Shown here: piece after piece, positions 9,981 to 18,694 of the stretch
How the letters are laid out: each line of letters starts with the position of its first letter
Position numbering within the stretch: position 1 is the first letter of the stretch
DNA from: Pseudomonadota bacterium
GTDB lineage: Bacteria; Bdellovibrionota_C; UBA2361; OMII01
Length of the DNA stretch: 64,000 nucleotides
Direction: 5' to 3'
Assembly: GCA_026390555.1 (NCBI GenBank)
Contig: JAPLFS010000076.1
Coordinates: 17,172 to 81,171 of the forward strand
Made by a program: the position numbers and the translations under genes
Notes under the pieces: generated by a model
What the model was told of the DNA's origin: nothing
What the model saw: the letters and a program-made list of their open reading frames with translations, nothing else
Databases searched by the model: none

Positions 9981-10376
9981 ATGGATAACGGTGAAGTAAT
10001 ACCCTGCTTAAACGAAGACTGGACCTTTGCCGGTTGCAAGCTCTTTGAATGGATGGCCGGACTGACCAGTGCTTTTCTTGCTAGTGCTCTGGTTGAGAAG
10101 CCAGCGCAACATATGCCGATGTTGGTGTTGATCTGGATCGGTATCACGCTCGGGCTGGCAACTATGCGAAAAAAGTTTCCGGATGAGGAACGTGGAGTGA
10201 GAAATGTGTGCATGGTGGCGTGTGGATTCGAACCCCCAGGTATTCCCGCTCCTTCGAAGCTACAACCACGCTGGAGTGGTGCTCCGATACGGAAGCTGAA
10301 TCCACTGAGTCTCTACATGCAGCTTGAGTTGGATGCCGTGGTAAATAAGCCGCGTAACAAGGATCCAAGGGCGTAA
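9981..10376 (+). CDS. small inner-membrane protein, VirB3/TraL-like by position and topology
   Basis: 131 residues. A short N-terminal cytoplasmic part is followed by two closely spaced hydrophobic segments (about 24-42 and 46-62) and then a basic soluble tail. That is the plan of VirB3/TraL, a small protein that works with the VirB4/TraC ATPase in pilus biogenesis. It lies directly before the TraE-, TraK- and TraB-like genes, exactly where traL sits in F-type operons. Direct sequence similarity to TraL is not obvious to me; IcmT/TraK of I-type systems is an alternative. The tail beyond residue 65 is longer than usual. The intergenic distance to the next gene is 26 bp. Confidence 0.5.
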   Translation: MDNGEVIPCLNEDWTFAGCKLFEWMAGLTSAFLASALVEKPAQHMPMLVLIWIGITLGLATMRKKFPDEERGVRNVCMVACGFEPPGIPAPSKLQPRWSGAPIRKLNPLSLYMQLELDAVVNKPRNKDPRA

Positions 10377-10402
10377 CGAGAAGGTGGTAAAAAAGGTTTG
10401 TA

Positions 10403-11110
10403 ATGAGCAAGATTAAAGAGGTTACACAGGGCATAAAAGATCGAGTTGCAGATACGCAGCTAACGGCAGCTCGTGGCAGCAACGATACGATCCGTTTGTG
10501 GGAGAATTATAAGGATCAGGCCCTGATGTGGCGATCGCTCTCACTTATTCAGTTTCCAACGACCCTAATCGCTGTAATCTTTGCCTTAGTCATGTGGTCC
10601 ACGCGCGAAATTATCCTGAGCGTGCCATCAAAGCCGATGCCAGGCGTGTATGCAGCTCAAGATATTCCTGATAACGAGTTTATCAATGTAGCCAACGATT
10701 ACATTAACATGATCGCTACTTACCAACCCGGAACAGCTCGCAAGCAATTTGATATAGCGAGCAGCATGCTTAAAGAGCCCCTACTTACGAAGTTCAAGGA
10801 GGAGATGTTACAATCAGAGCTACCTGCCATCGAGAACTCAATCCGTACTCAGGTGTTCTTTGTTGATCCACTTGCCACGCGCGTTGAGCGAACTGGCAAC
10901 AACGTAACGATATCAGTCACTGGCGAACGGTGGAAGGTGATAGCAGGGGCCGAAGTTCCAACCGTTACCAGCCGCTACCGAGTTGAGATGACGACTATCC
11001 CACGTAATCCGATTAATCCGTACGGCATTGTTATCACCAACGTTGTATTTACTCCAAACACACGGGGAGAGCGCAGTGGTGACCCGCTGAGAGGAACAGG
11101 AGCCGACTAA
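10403..11110 (+). CDS. traE: TraE/VirB8-family inner-membrane scaffold protein
   Basis: 235 residues. A cytoplasmic N-terminus of about 45 residues precedes one membrane segment (about 47-66, PTTLIAVIFALVMW). A periplasmic domain follows with TraE-like features: an ANDYINMIATYQPGTARKQF segment, then a mixed alpha/beta region ending SRYRVEMTTIP. TraE/VirB8 proteins bridge the inner-membrane complex and the outer-membrane core of type IV systems. Its stop codon overlaps the next ATG (TAATG), implying tight coupling with the TraK-like gene. DotI/IcmL shares the same fold and cannot be excluded, but the following gene order (TraK, TraB, TraC) favours the F-type name. Confidence 0.75.
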   Translation: MSKIKEVTQGIKDRVADTQLTAARGSNDTIRLWENYKDQALMWRSLSLIQFPTTLIAVIFALVMWSTREIILSVPSKPMPGVYAAQDIPDNEFINVANDYINMIATYQPGTARKQFDIASSMLKEPLLTKFKEEMLQSELPAIENSIRTQVFFVDPLATRVERTGNNVTISVTGERWKVIAGAEVPTVTSRYRVEMTTIPRNPINPYGIVITNVVFTPNTRGERSGDPLRGTGAD

Positions 11111-11928
11111 TGAAGCGAGGAAATAGTATGTATTATAATGTATTCACCATACTTCTCGGAATAACTGTGGCGCTCGTTGCGCAGCCATATAGTGCATCTG
11201 CGCGTGATGTTCAGTACCAAAGTGGCAATGGTGAGATAGAGGTGTGGATTAATATTGGAGAACCAACCGAGATCGTCTTTGAAGGAGGTCGCATCAAGGA
11301 TGGTTTTAAAAACTCGAACGCCGGCATAGCCATCGAGAACAAGGGAAATGCGCTAGTCGTGTTCGGAAAAGAGAATATCAATGAGAACGGAGAGGCGATC
11401 CTAGTACGGCTAGACGATGGCAGATCTTACCCACTCCGTATTCGGCGCGCTACTGCAGAGAGCCCACGAGATGCCCAGATTTCAATCGGAGATGGCAAGG
11501 GCGCCTTTGGTGCTCCAGAAGAGGAGTCGATGCCAGAGCCGTATAAGGAACGTGGCTATGAGTACGCGCCAGCAAGTAAGGTTTCTGGATTGATGCGTGA
11601 GATGGTTCTCGTTGCAGAGTTCGGCAAAAGGTCGATAGCAGGTTACCAGATTAGTGAGAAATTCAAGGGACAAGAGGTTGTCAGCGATGGTGCTGTCTTG
11701 GCAAAGATCGACAAGATCTTTATCGGCGCTAACCTGTGGGGGTACGTACTGGATACAACCAACCTGTTGGACCAATCGCAGAAGCTTAATGCAGCTACGT
11801 TTCGTATCGATGGAACACGCGCCGTATCGGCATCCTCCTGGGAATTAAGCGCACGACCTCTTAACGTAGAGGAGCAGATATCAAATAAACATAACGCAAA
11901 GGTCTATATTGTAACGCGAGCCCGTTAA
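11110..11928 (+). CDS. traK: TraK/VirB9-like outer-membrane core protein
   Basis: 272 residues with a signal peptide (hydrophobic core about 11-24, probable cleavage after SASA). The N-terminal mature domain is beta-rich (EVWINIGEPTEIVFEGGRI) and followed by a linker. The C-terminal region contains LWGYVLDTTNLLDQ and ends in alternating beta strands, as in TraK/VirB9 proteins that form the core ring with the VirB10-like protein. The first ATG overlaps the traE stop; a second ATG six codons in (MYYNVF) also has a good ribosome site, so the true start is one of the two. It sits between TraE-like and TraB-like genes, the canonical F-type order. Confidence 0.7.
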   Translation: MKRGNSMYYNVFTILLGITVALVAQPYSASARDVQYQSGNGEIEVWINIGEPTEIVFEGGRIKDGFKNSNAGIAIENKGNALVVFGKENINENGEAILVRLDDGRSYPLRIRRATAESPRDAQISIGDGKGAFGAPEEESMPEPYKERGYEYAPASKVSGLMREMVLVAEFGKRSIAGYQISEKFKGQEVVSDGAVLAKIDKIFIGANLWGYVLDTTNLLDQSQKLNAATFRIDGTRAVSASSWELSARPLNVEEQISNKHNAKVYIVTRAR

Positions 11929-11942
11929 CGAGCAGGTGAAGT

Positions 11943-13118
11943 ATGTCACAAATATTGAAAGATTTCATGCTCCGGTTGCGGAGCGACAGGAAAACGCAGG
12001 TCATAACGGGAGTTGTGGGTATCGCTATATTATTCCTGATCTTCGGTGAAAGTGGCGGAGCCCGTCGTCGACAGAAGGGCGATCTCAAGCAGGTAAACGT
12101 TGGAGCAAACGATCCTAATGAGCGTTGGACCGATCTGGTTGAGCGCTTTAACGGACAGTTAAACTCCCTGACCCAGAACACAAACGCACTGCGTGAGGAT
12201 GTTGATACACAAAAGAAGGCCATGCAGGAGTATGAGGCAACTACGGCAGAGATCTTTAAGAAGATCCTTGAGCGTCTAGCTGAACTTCAAAATTCGACAT
12301 CTACGGCCGGCGGAAACACAGCGCCGAAAGATCTAGGTGATATAACCGGACCAGGGCTAGCTAGCGCTGATCCGAACGAACTTGAGTCTATCGCCGCTTC
12401 CGACGCTATTCCAGCGCAGCCCCCTGCTCCACCAGTTAAGGTTCGCCTGGCGGCTATTATGCCTGGTGATTCTGTGCGAATTAAGCTCCTGGCAGGTGTA
12501 AACGCACCGACCGATGGAACGCCGTATCCCGTTGTTCTCAAGTTAATCGGAGATATTATCGGACCGGATGGCAACAGTATTCCGCTCGGTGAGGCGCGTG
12601 TTATCGCAGCAGCGCAGGGCTCCCTGACAGATTCTCGTGTGCTCTTTCGATTGACCAGACTTAGTCTACGACTTCCAAACGGACGCCGTAAGGAGTTCAC
12701 CATAGATGGCTGGATCGTAGGTGAGGATGGAATTCGTGGTATGGAGGGGGTTCTGATAGATCCAATAGGTAAAGCTATCGCCGGTGCCGGTTTCGCCGGA
12801 GGTCTATCAGGATTGGGACAGGGTTTAGCCGCTGCAAATAGAAACACCTTATATTATAATAATAGCGGCAGTCAAAGTTCACAGTCACAGGTTGACCAGA
12901 GTCAGATCCCAGCATATGCGGGAGGGCTCGCACTCTCATCCGCAGCTCAGGAGTGGCAGCAGATTATTCGTGAGCGTTTACAGCTCTTAGTTCCGGTTGT
13001 TCAGGTGCTCTCAGGACGCGAGGCTACGGCGGTATTCTCGCAGTCGCTTGCTATTCCTGACCTGCTTGAGCAGATCGACGATGAGAACCCCTCGGTTGTA
13101 TACACGTCATTAGATTAA
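11943..13118 (+). CDS. traB: TraB/VirB10-family core channel protein
   Basis: 391 residues. There is a short basic N-terminus, a membrane segment about 19-34, a probable coiled coil (about 55-105), a proline-rich linker (QPPAPPVK, near 160), and then the VirB10-type beta-barrel domain. The last shows GDSVRIKLLAGVNAPTDG, a VLKLIGDIIGPDGNSIPLG strand pair, and a glycine-rich segment (GAGFAGGLSGLGQG, about 279-292) that corresponds to the barrel region near the antenna helices. TraB spans the periplasm from inner membrane to the outer-membrane pore and couples ATPase activity to channel opening. It follows traK by 14 bp. This is one of the clearest family assignments in the locus. Confidence 0.88.
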   Translation: MSQILKDFMLRLRSDRKTQVITGVVGIAILFLIFGESGGARRRQKGDLKQVNVGANDPNERWTDLVERFNGQLNSLTQNTNALREDVDTQKKAMQEYEATTAEIFKKILERLAELQNSTSTAGGNTAPKDLGDITGPGLASADPNELESIAASDAIPAQPPAPPVKVRLAAIMPGDSVRIKLLAGVNAPTDGTPYPVVLKLIGDIIGPDGNSIPLGEARVIAAAQGSLTDSRVLFRLTRLSLRLPNGRRKEFTIDGWIVGEDGIRGMEGVLIDPIGKAIAGAGFAGGLSGLGQGLAAANRNTLYYNNSGSQSSQSQVDQSQIPAYAGGLALSSAAQEWQQIIRERLQLLVPVVQVLSGREATAVFSQSLAIPDLLEQIDDENPSVVYTSLD

Positions 13119-13135
13119 CGGTTGAGGTAAGGCGC

Positions 13136-13576
13136 ATGAGAAAAGTAGCAACATTAGTAATTCCGCTCCTAGCGAGCGTGTGTTCGGGATGCAACCAGGT
13201 CGGAAACATCCTCAATCCATTCTATGAAAGCCCATCAGAGGTTGCGTACTTTGGCGAGAAGAACGATGCGGCTCTGAATGACTCCGGCGGTGGAAAGGCA
13301 ACACGCGCACGTGAGGCGCTTGAGGCCATGAGCAGCTACCAACGAACGCTCTCACCGCAACCGAGTAATCCGGTTATTCAGCCCGCCGTTGTTCGGCTAA
13401 TGTGGATACCTGATCACCTAAACTCTCACGGAGATCTTGTTCCTGCTCACTACTATTACCTTAAGGTAAAAAAGGATGCTTGGGCTGTTACAGATGCATT
13501 CGAGATCGAGGGCCAGCTCGGTGGAGCCCAACAGGGCTCGGCCGTTGGCTTCGTTAATCCGGAGGATATTCGCTAA
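13136..13576 (+). CDS. lipoprotein of the secretion operon, TraV/VirB7 position
   Basis: 146 residues with a signal sequence ending in a cysteine-rich SVCSGCNQ; the likely lipidated residue is C19. No domain is recognised beyond a KVKKDAWAVTDAFEIEG segment near 110-126. TraV/VirB7 lipoproteins stabilise the VirB9/VirB10 core in the outer membrane, and this gene directly follows the TraB-like gene, where F-type operons have traP/traV. The stop codon is immediately adjacent to or overlapping the next start (13576). Naming it TraV would be position-based only. Confidence 0.65.
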   Translation: MRKVATLVIPLLASVCSGCNQVGNILNPFYESPSEVAYFGEKNDAALNDSGGGKATRAREALEAMSSYQRTLSPQPSNPVIQPAVVRLMWIPDHLNSHGDLVPAHYYYLKVKKDAWAVTDAFEIEGQLGGAQQGSAVGFVNPEDIR

Positions 13577-14079
13577 TGATTATGCGAGGATTTCTTCTAT
13601 TATCTCTACTGCTAACAGTTTCCGGCTGCACTAAGGGGCCAAAGGAGTACCAACCGTACTCTGCGACTAAGCGTACTATCTTTCTCCCTGCTGTGCGCAG
13701 TGCAGGGGCTGAGCCGGTTTATGCACGCACCCGTTGGACCCATCCCCCAGAGGTTCTGCCACAACGTGAGCGCCCTGGAACTAAGGACTCAATTGAGGGC
13801 CGTAGTGCCCCGATGCTTCGTCCAGTATTTCACCTTGAGTTAAAAAACGCCTCGCTTGAGGAAACTGCGCGGGTCTTAGCCGCAACCTCACGTTATGAAA
13901 GCTACGCAGATCCCTCTATAGCCCTGCATAAGATCACAATTGAGAATCTCGGCACAATTGACGAACTCGGGCAAATTATAGAGAGAAAGGCGCAGATTCA
14001 GGTTGTTATCGATCATCAGAATAAGGAGGTGCGATTTCTGGCCCCAACGGCAGAACAGCCCCGACTTTTTAAAGAGTAA
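13576..14079 (+). CDS. lipoprotein with a secretin-N0/DotD-like C-terminal domain
   Basis: 167 residues. A clear lipobox VSGC at about residues 15-18 follows a hydrophobic leader. After a proline-rich linker, residues about 88-158 (FHLELKNASLEETARVLAAT, then a beta-alpha-beta pattern ending EVRFLA) look like the short domain found at the N-terminus of secretins and TonB receptors. DotD of Dot/Icm and VirB7 of Xanthomonas carry such a domain on a lipoprotein and place it in the outer-membrane core. The domain call is by eye and needs a profile search. It lies between the other lipoprotein and the TraC ATPase, within a tightly packed operon. Confidence 0.65.
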   Translation: MIMRGFLLLSLLLTVSGCTKGPKEYQPYSATKRTIFLPAVRSAGAEPVYARTRWTHPPEVLPQRERPGTKDSIEGRSAPMLRPVFHLELKNASLEETARVLAATSRYESYADPSIALHKITIENLGTIDELGQIIERKAQIQVVIDHQNKEVRFLAPTAEQPRLFKE

Positions 14080-14084
14080 TCGAA

Positions 14085-16826
14085 ATGGGTATTAATAGGT
14101 TAACGCGAAATAGGTTGTTTCAAGATGAGGAGCTCTTTAACAAGCTGCTCCCGTTTGCACGTTATGATCAGGAGAACGAACTCTTCATTCATACCGACGC
14201 ATCGATCTGGTCGATGTGGGAGCTGCAACCTAAGTGGATCACCAAGGTATCAGATGCAGAGGCGTTCCAGCTTACAGAGCGTGTTCAGGAGCTGCTGGAT
14301 TCACTGGAACATACTATCTCGGCACAGGTTTCCTGGATAACGACCTTCGATGTTGAAGATCTGCTACGTAACTGTATCTCCTCGTATCCGATCTCTGGGC
14401 CGGCCGGCTGGATGACTAGACGCTGGGTTCGCTCTATCAGACTCGCTAGTCAGAGTCGCTCGCTGCAACGTAGGCCGCGTCGACTAAGACTCTTTATCTC
14501 TTTTCGCTATGATCCACCCTGGGAGGGCAAGGGACTACTTAACCAGATCGCTCGTACAATAAAGATGTTCATGTACGGAGCGGTTGGTCTGAGTGCCGAG
14601 CAACGCCAGGCCGAATACATGGGCTTTGCTAACAAGTTTAAGGGCATCATCGATGGCTCGGCGGCCAAACTAGCTGACCTCGGATTTTATCCTAAACGGG
14701 TCGATGGTCAGTCTCTAATCAACCTACTTTATCCTATCCTTAATCGTCGTAGCGTTAAACCGGGCAAACATAGGCGTGGACGTACCACTGCCGTTCCTGT
14801 GCCTGAGTACGATCCTGATGATCTGCTAGCAAATCAGATCTCTGAGACCCCCGTAGAGCATCCTCGTGATGGAATTATTCGCAAGGATGGCCGTATATTC
14901 CGTTCCGTATCGATGGTGAAGCCCCCCAAATCCTGCATGCCGCTTATGATTGCGCCGTTGCAATCAGCGCCTTATGAAAACATTATAAGCGTCACGTTCT
15001 CTAAAGATCCCAAGGAGAAACAACTTGAACGGCTCGATAGACTCGATGGCACCCTCGGTATGCGAGAGCGTGCCTGGGGCGGACGATCCAATCAGAAGGT
15101 AAGCCATCAGATCTCAGCCATTAGAAACGCACGCCAAGAGCTATACGATTCACGAGAGCAGATCGTGCGTGTTGGGGTGCACCAGACCTTCCTATGTCAG
15201 AACGATGACGAGGCTATACGCGCAACGGCAGAAGCAGTCGCCACCTTTCCACAGCTAAACGGTGCGCGCGGCATGGTACATGAAGTTTCTGATATGGCGG
15301 TGCTCATTAACACCCTGCCAGGCGCCTACGATCCAGCAAGTGACGGTGCAGGCTGGACAACAGTTGTACAATCATCAAGGGCCGTTCGAATGTTTCCGTT
15401 GTGGGGTAACTGGCGCGGGAGCGCTGGAGCCCAGATTCTCCTTCCAAGCCTTTGGAATCGCGAGCTGATTGGTTTCGATCTCTACGACTCAAACATAGCG
15501 CCGAACGTTTTGATTAGCGGAGTGTCGGGAGCTGGTAAGAGCTATCTGATGTGCTTTTTGATCTCGATGCTCAATCGGGGCCACTACGCCACACTCTCAG
15601 ATGGTAGGATTATTGAGAGAAATCCGATCACCTTCATATTTGATAAGGGTATGACCGGACAGCCGTGTGGTTTTGAAAAGCTCGCTAAACTTTTCGGGGG
15701 GCGTGTATACGAAGCAACCCCCTCTAAAGCGCCTGCTATGAACTTCCTGGCGCGTCTTGGAGCAATAGCTCCAGACTCTCGAAACGACGACTATAAGGAC
15801 CTCGTAGATATGTGCGCGGATGTGGTCTGCGATATGGCTACCGATGGCACTAATATTCCAGACCGCCTTGAGCGCGGAAGTGTTGCTGAGTCCCTGATTG
15901 AGGCTCACCGTATTTATCGCAGCGGCCCTATGCGTCGTGAATTTATATTGAGCGATTGTGTGTCGGTTCTGCGCGCACCACGCCGAGTTGATGAAACAGA
16001 TGATATTGCACGACGGCGCCAACGCATAGCGCTCCTAATAGCCGACTACTACGGCGAGGGAACCTATGCTCGATTCTTCGATAGACCTGGCTCACTCAAG
16101 CTCAAAGAGCGCTTTATTGTATTCGATCTTAAAGCTTTGAGTCGTAACCCTGACTTGCAACGTGTCTTTCTTAAGATCGCGATGGTCTGGGCGGATACCG
16201 TCATGAACGATCCGAGCGAGCTTGATACTCGTAAGATTCTGGTCTTCGATGAGGCACATGAGCTAATCGGAAAGACCCAGGCTAATACTATTGAGACAGC
16301 TTTTCGTCTCTATCGTAAGAGAAAGGGGATCGTTATCGCAGCATCACAATCAGGAGAGGATTTCTACGTTGGATCTGGTGGACAAGCGATCGTACAAAAT
16401 AGCGCGCATAAGATCTTTTTGCGCCAGGATCCAAATAAGTTCCACCTCACGGCGCAGGCTTTCAATCTAACCCCACAGCAATCAGATGTGATCATGCGCT
16501 TACGAACTGTAAAGGGGGTCGAGTCTCAATTCTACCTAATCTCGGATCTAGGTGAGTCGGCGCTTGTATTGCCGGTAGAACCTGCTTTCTACTGGGTCAG
16601 CACAAATAACGGAGACGATAATCAGCTTTTTAGTGATGCTTTAATACGACATAATAACGATTTCAGTAAGGCTCTAGAGGAGATCGTTCTGATAGCTCCA
16701 TATGGGGCCAAGGATCTCCAAGAGCGGAGGATGGGGGGCGCAGGCTTCCAGCCGGACGATGCAGGTAGTGTATCCGGGGCATTAAATTCGATATTGGAAT
16801 CAGGATTAAGGGATTCAAATGTTTAG
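14085..16826 (+). CDS. traC: TraC/VirB4-family ATPase of the type IV system
   Basis: 913 residues, similar to F TraC (about 875). The N-terminal domain opens with LLPFARYDQENELFIHTDAS, the TraC-type pattern. The ATPase domain has Walker A ISGVSGAGKS (about 475-485), Walker B ILVFDEAHEL (about 718-727) and an AASQSGEDF segment. VirB4/TraC ATPases power pilin extraction and substrate transfer at the cytoplasmic base. All nucleotide-binding motifs are intact, so the system is probably live. The gene follows the lipoprotein pair by 5 bp and precedes another lipoprotein by 6 bp. Confidence 0.9.
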   Translation: MGINRLTRNRLFQDEELFNKLLPFARYDQENELFIHTDASIWSMWELQPKWITKVSDAEAFQLTERVQELLDSLEHTISAQVSWITTFDVEDLLRNCISSYPISGPAGWMTRRWVRSIRLASQSRSLQRRPRRLRLFISFRYDPPWEGKGLLNQIARTIKMFMYGAVGLSAEQRQAEYMGFANKFKGIIDGSAAKLADLGFYPKRVDGQSLINLLYPILNRRSVKPGKHRRGRTTAVPVPEYDPDDLLANQISETPVEHPRDGIIRKDGRIFRSVSMVKPPKSCMPLMIAPLQSAPYENIISVTFSKDPKEKQLERLDRLDGTLGMRERAWGGRSNQKVSHQISAIRNARQELYDSREQIVRVGVHQTFLCQNDDEAIRATAEAVATFPQLNGARGMVHEVSDMAVLINTLPGAYDPASDGAGWTTVVQSSRAVRMFPLWGNWRGSAGAQILLPSLWNRELIGFDLYDSNIAPNVLISGVSGAGKSYLMCFLISMLNRGHYATLSDGRIIERNPITFIFDKGMTGQPCGFEKLAKLFGGRVYEATPSKAPAMNFLARLGAIAPDSRNDDYKDLVDMCADVVCDMATDGTNIPDRLERGSVAESLIEAHRIYRSGPMRREFILSDCVSVLRAPRRVDETDDIARRRQRIALLIADYYGEGTYARFFDRPGSLKLKERFIVFDLKALSRNPDLQRVFLKIAMVWADTVMNDPSELDTRKILVFDEAHELIGKTQANTIETAFRLYRKRKGIVIAASQSGEDFYVGSGGQAIVQNSAHKIFLRQDPNKFHLTAQAFNLTPQQSDVIMRLRTVKGVESQFYLISDLGESALVLPVEPAFYWVSTNNGDDNQLFSDALIRHNNDFSKALEEIVLIAPYGAKDLQERRMGGAGFQPDDAGSVSGALNSILESGLRDSNV

Positions 16827-16832
16827 GAGGGT

Positions 16833-17138
16833 GTGGGTATGAAGATCTCATTAAATACATTAAGATTAAGCACAGTGGTGCTTGCCATCTCAACGCTCCT
16901 CCTAGCAGGGTGCTCTAAAACGACACAGACCGAGATAGTTCAGCCTGCAGTTATTGAATATCAGGTTCGTAACGTTCCCGGTGTTGTTGAGTATATCTGG
17001 GAGGAGCCGATGGTAGATGTCGTCGATGTTCCGCCGGGGCTTGATCCAGAGGGACATTATTATCGACCTGGTCACCAAGAGGTTATAGAGATTCGCCAAG
17101 GGCGTTGGGAGTACTATAAGCGTCCGAAACAGAAATAG
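16833..17138 (+). CDS. small lipoprotein of the secretion operon
   Basis: 101 residues with a strong lipobox (LLLAGC, lipidated cysteine near residue 27). The mature part is rich in aromatic residues (VVEYIWEEPM, HYYRPGH, RWEYYKRPK) and has no recognised domain. A good ribosome site (AGGAGGGT) precedes the ATG. It starts 6 bp after traC and is followed 14 bp later by a one-pass membrane protein, so it is almost certainly co-transcribed with the secretion genes. Role unknown; an envelope accessory factor is likely. Confidence 0.6.
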   Translation: MGMKISLNTLRLSTVVLAISTLLLAGCSKTTQTEIVQPAVIEYQVRNVPGVVEYIWEEPMVDVVDVPPGLDPEGHYYRPGHQEVIEIRQGRWEYYKRPKQK

Positions 17139-17152
17139 CGGAGCATGAAAGT

Positions 17153-17503
17153 ATGAGTCTGATTAACTATAAAAATTTATTTGCGCCACTCGGTAGCAAA
17201 ATTCAGATGGGTGCTCTCATTATTCTGGCATTTCTCGTTTTTGTTGTGCGGTTAGCCGGTTCGACCATCGAACAAAACGCTCCGATCGAGCGGGACAACG
17301 GTTCAAAAGCGCAGTTTTCTAATTTTCTTGATGACCAACAGCAACTGATGCAGTCCGGTAAACAGGGCAAGGGCGATAGTAAGCTCAATGACCTGCTAGA
17401 TAGCACCAGCAAAGGTAGCACTAACCGTCCACGGGGCAATCCATCAAATGAGATGGAGCCGGAACGGTTAAACGATATTAAGAGGAAGCTTGGGTTAGAG
17501 TAG
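17153..17503 (+). CDS. small bitopic membrane protein of the secretion operon
   Basis: 116 residues. One membrane segment lies at about 18-35 (IQMGALIILAFLVFVVRL). A hydrophilic, glutamine-, serine- and asparagine-rich tail of about 80 residues follows, low in complexity and probably disordered. No family is recognised. Its placement at the end of the tight traE-to-traC run suggests an accessory inner-membrane role. After it comes a 150-bp gap with two stem-loops before the SH3 gene. Confidence 0.55.
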   Translation: MSLINYKNLFAPLGSKIQMGALIILAFLVFVVRLAGSTIEQNAPIERDNGSKAQFSNFLDDQQQLMQSGKQGKGDSKLNDLLDSTSKGSTNRPRGNPSNEMEPERLNDIKRKLGLE

Positions 17504-17565
17504 TAGTGTAGCTCTAAAGCGCTAGATTCTAGGAGGACAGATAAGGGTTTTGCTTAGGTCAAAGA

Positions 17566-17617
17566 AGGGTTGCAGCAAATAAAGTGAAGCAACCCTGCCC
17601 ACTGTAGCGATCAGTGG
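17566..17617 (+). promoter_or_regulatory. two stem-loops between secretion genes
   Basis: A perfect 8-bp inverted repeat (AGGGTTGC at 17566-17573 with GCAACCCT at 17589-17596) is followed at once by CCACTG (17599-17604) with CAGTGG (17612-17617). No T-run follows, so this is not a standard intrinsic terminator. It may be an mRNA processing or stability element that sets different levels for upstream and downstream genes. Confidence 0.4.
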
Positions 17618-17653
17618 TTAGTGGCCGAAAAGGTTAACAAGGGTCTCCTATAG

Positions 17654-18691
17654 ATGAGAACGGTCTTTTTTAGTATTTATTGGATAAAGCTCTTAGCGCT
17701 TAGCGGCGCTATTGTAGCAGGTGTTATCACCTGCTCGCCGCTAGCCTATAGTCAGCCTAGGGGTGGGCTTGAGGGCTCGGAGGACCTGCAAAAGACCCTT
17801 ATGAACGCCGAGCTAGCCATAATGGAGGGGCTCTCTGTGCAGGCGCTAGGCGCACAAGCTCCAAATTCTACCCTACCTTCTACCCTGCCTTCCAGCCTGC
17901 CTTCCAGCCTGCCTACCAGTCTGCCAATCGTAGTGCCCAGCAAAAGATCAGTAGTAGCGCCACTACCGGTAGTTACTAAGCCAAAAGCACCGACAATTCA
18001 GGCTCTCCCCGTGATTCCAGCTATTGGTAAAACTGCGCCCTCTGCCCCTAATACAGCAACGCTGATTCCAGCAAAACAAACTCAGCCAGCAGCTAATACA
18101 ACCGATCTGCAGAGCCAAAACGAGGCTCTGCGCCGCGCGCTTAAGGCGCAAAATGACCGAATTACTCTTCTAGAACAGGAGCTTCAGGAGTCGCGTAACG
18201 AACACTCCCTCGCTGAGGTCGAAGCACGCAGACTTTCAACTATGGTTGATGCCAAGACCCGCGCCAGCCTCGGTAAGTATAACGTCCCTATGCCAGCTAC
18301 CTATTCGCAGCCGGTGATAGAGACGCAAAAGGTTGCCCCTCTGCCGCACAACATTCCAGTTGATGTTAAGCCACCTAGCCCAAACGCAGAGCTTCAGATC
18401 GCAACTATCTCAGTTGATAAGGCCGACCTGCGCCTGGGACCTGGCAAAAATAATTCTGCTCTGATGTCGCTCCGTCGTGGCTCGCGCCTCGCCGTAGAGG
18501 CACGCCAAGGTGAATGGTATCGGGTCTTCGCTCCCAATGGACAGAGGGCCTGGGTGCACGCAAGTCTAGTAACTTTTGGCGAGGGGGCCTCAAGCCTTAA
18601 TGACGGTAGCTCCGTTCGGGTGAAGGGCTTCACTACAAACGTTGAAGAGGAGGCGTTTAGACGACTCCAAAAGATGAATGCTGGAAACTAG
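17654..18691 (+). CDS. exported protein with Pro-rich repeats, coiled coil and C-terminal SH3b domain
   Basis: 345 residues. A signal sequence (about 10-33) precedes a low-complexity stretch of Ser/Thr-Leu-Pro repeats (about 74-96), then a Pro/Ala-rich linker. A short coiled coil follows (about 155-190, ALRRALKAQNDRITLLEQEL). The bacterial SH3 domain lies at about 253-318 (VDKADLRLGPGKN, WYRVFAPNGQRAWVHASLV). Bacterial SH3b domains usually bind peptidoglycan. The M23 peptidase gene follows 3 bp later, so the two probably act together on the cell wall at the secretion apparatus, as VirB1-like lytic enzymes do elsewhere. That functional link is inference. Confidence 0.7.
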   Translation: MRTVFFSIYWIKLLALSGAIVAGVITCSPLAYSQPRGGLEGSEDLQKTLMNAELAIMEGLSVQALGAQAPNSTLPSTLPSSLPSSLPTSLPIVVPSKRSVVAPLPVVTKPKAPTIQALPVIPAIGKTAPSAPNTATLIPAKQTQPAANTTDLQSQNEALRRALKAQNDRITLLEQELQESRNEHSLAEVEARRLSTMVDAKTRASLGKYNVPMPATYSQPVIETQKVAPLPHNIPVDVKPPSPNAELQIATISVDKADLRLGPGKNNSALMSLRRGSRLAVEARQGEWYRVFAPNGQRAWVHASLVTFGEGASSLNDGSSVRVKGFTTNVEEEAFRRLQKMNAGN

Positions 18692-18694
18692 CGT

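Noticed and set aside
10212..10290. tRNA-like sequence on the minus strand (GGTTCGAATCC and a long variable-arm-like stretch)
   Set aside because: The T-loop motif and an anticodon-like stem are there, but there is no matching 5' acceptor strand or D-arm, and it lies inside the VirB3-like reading frame.
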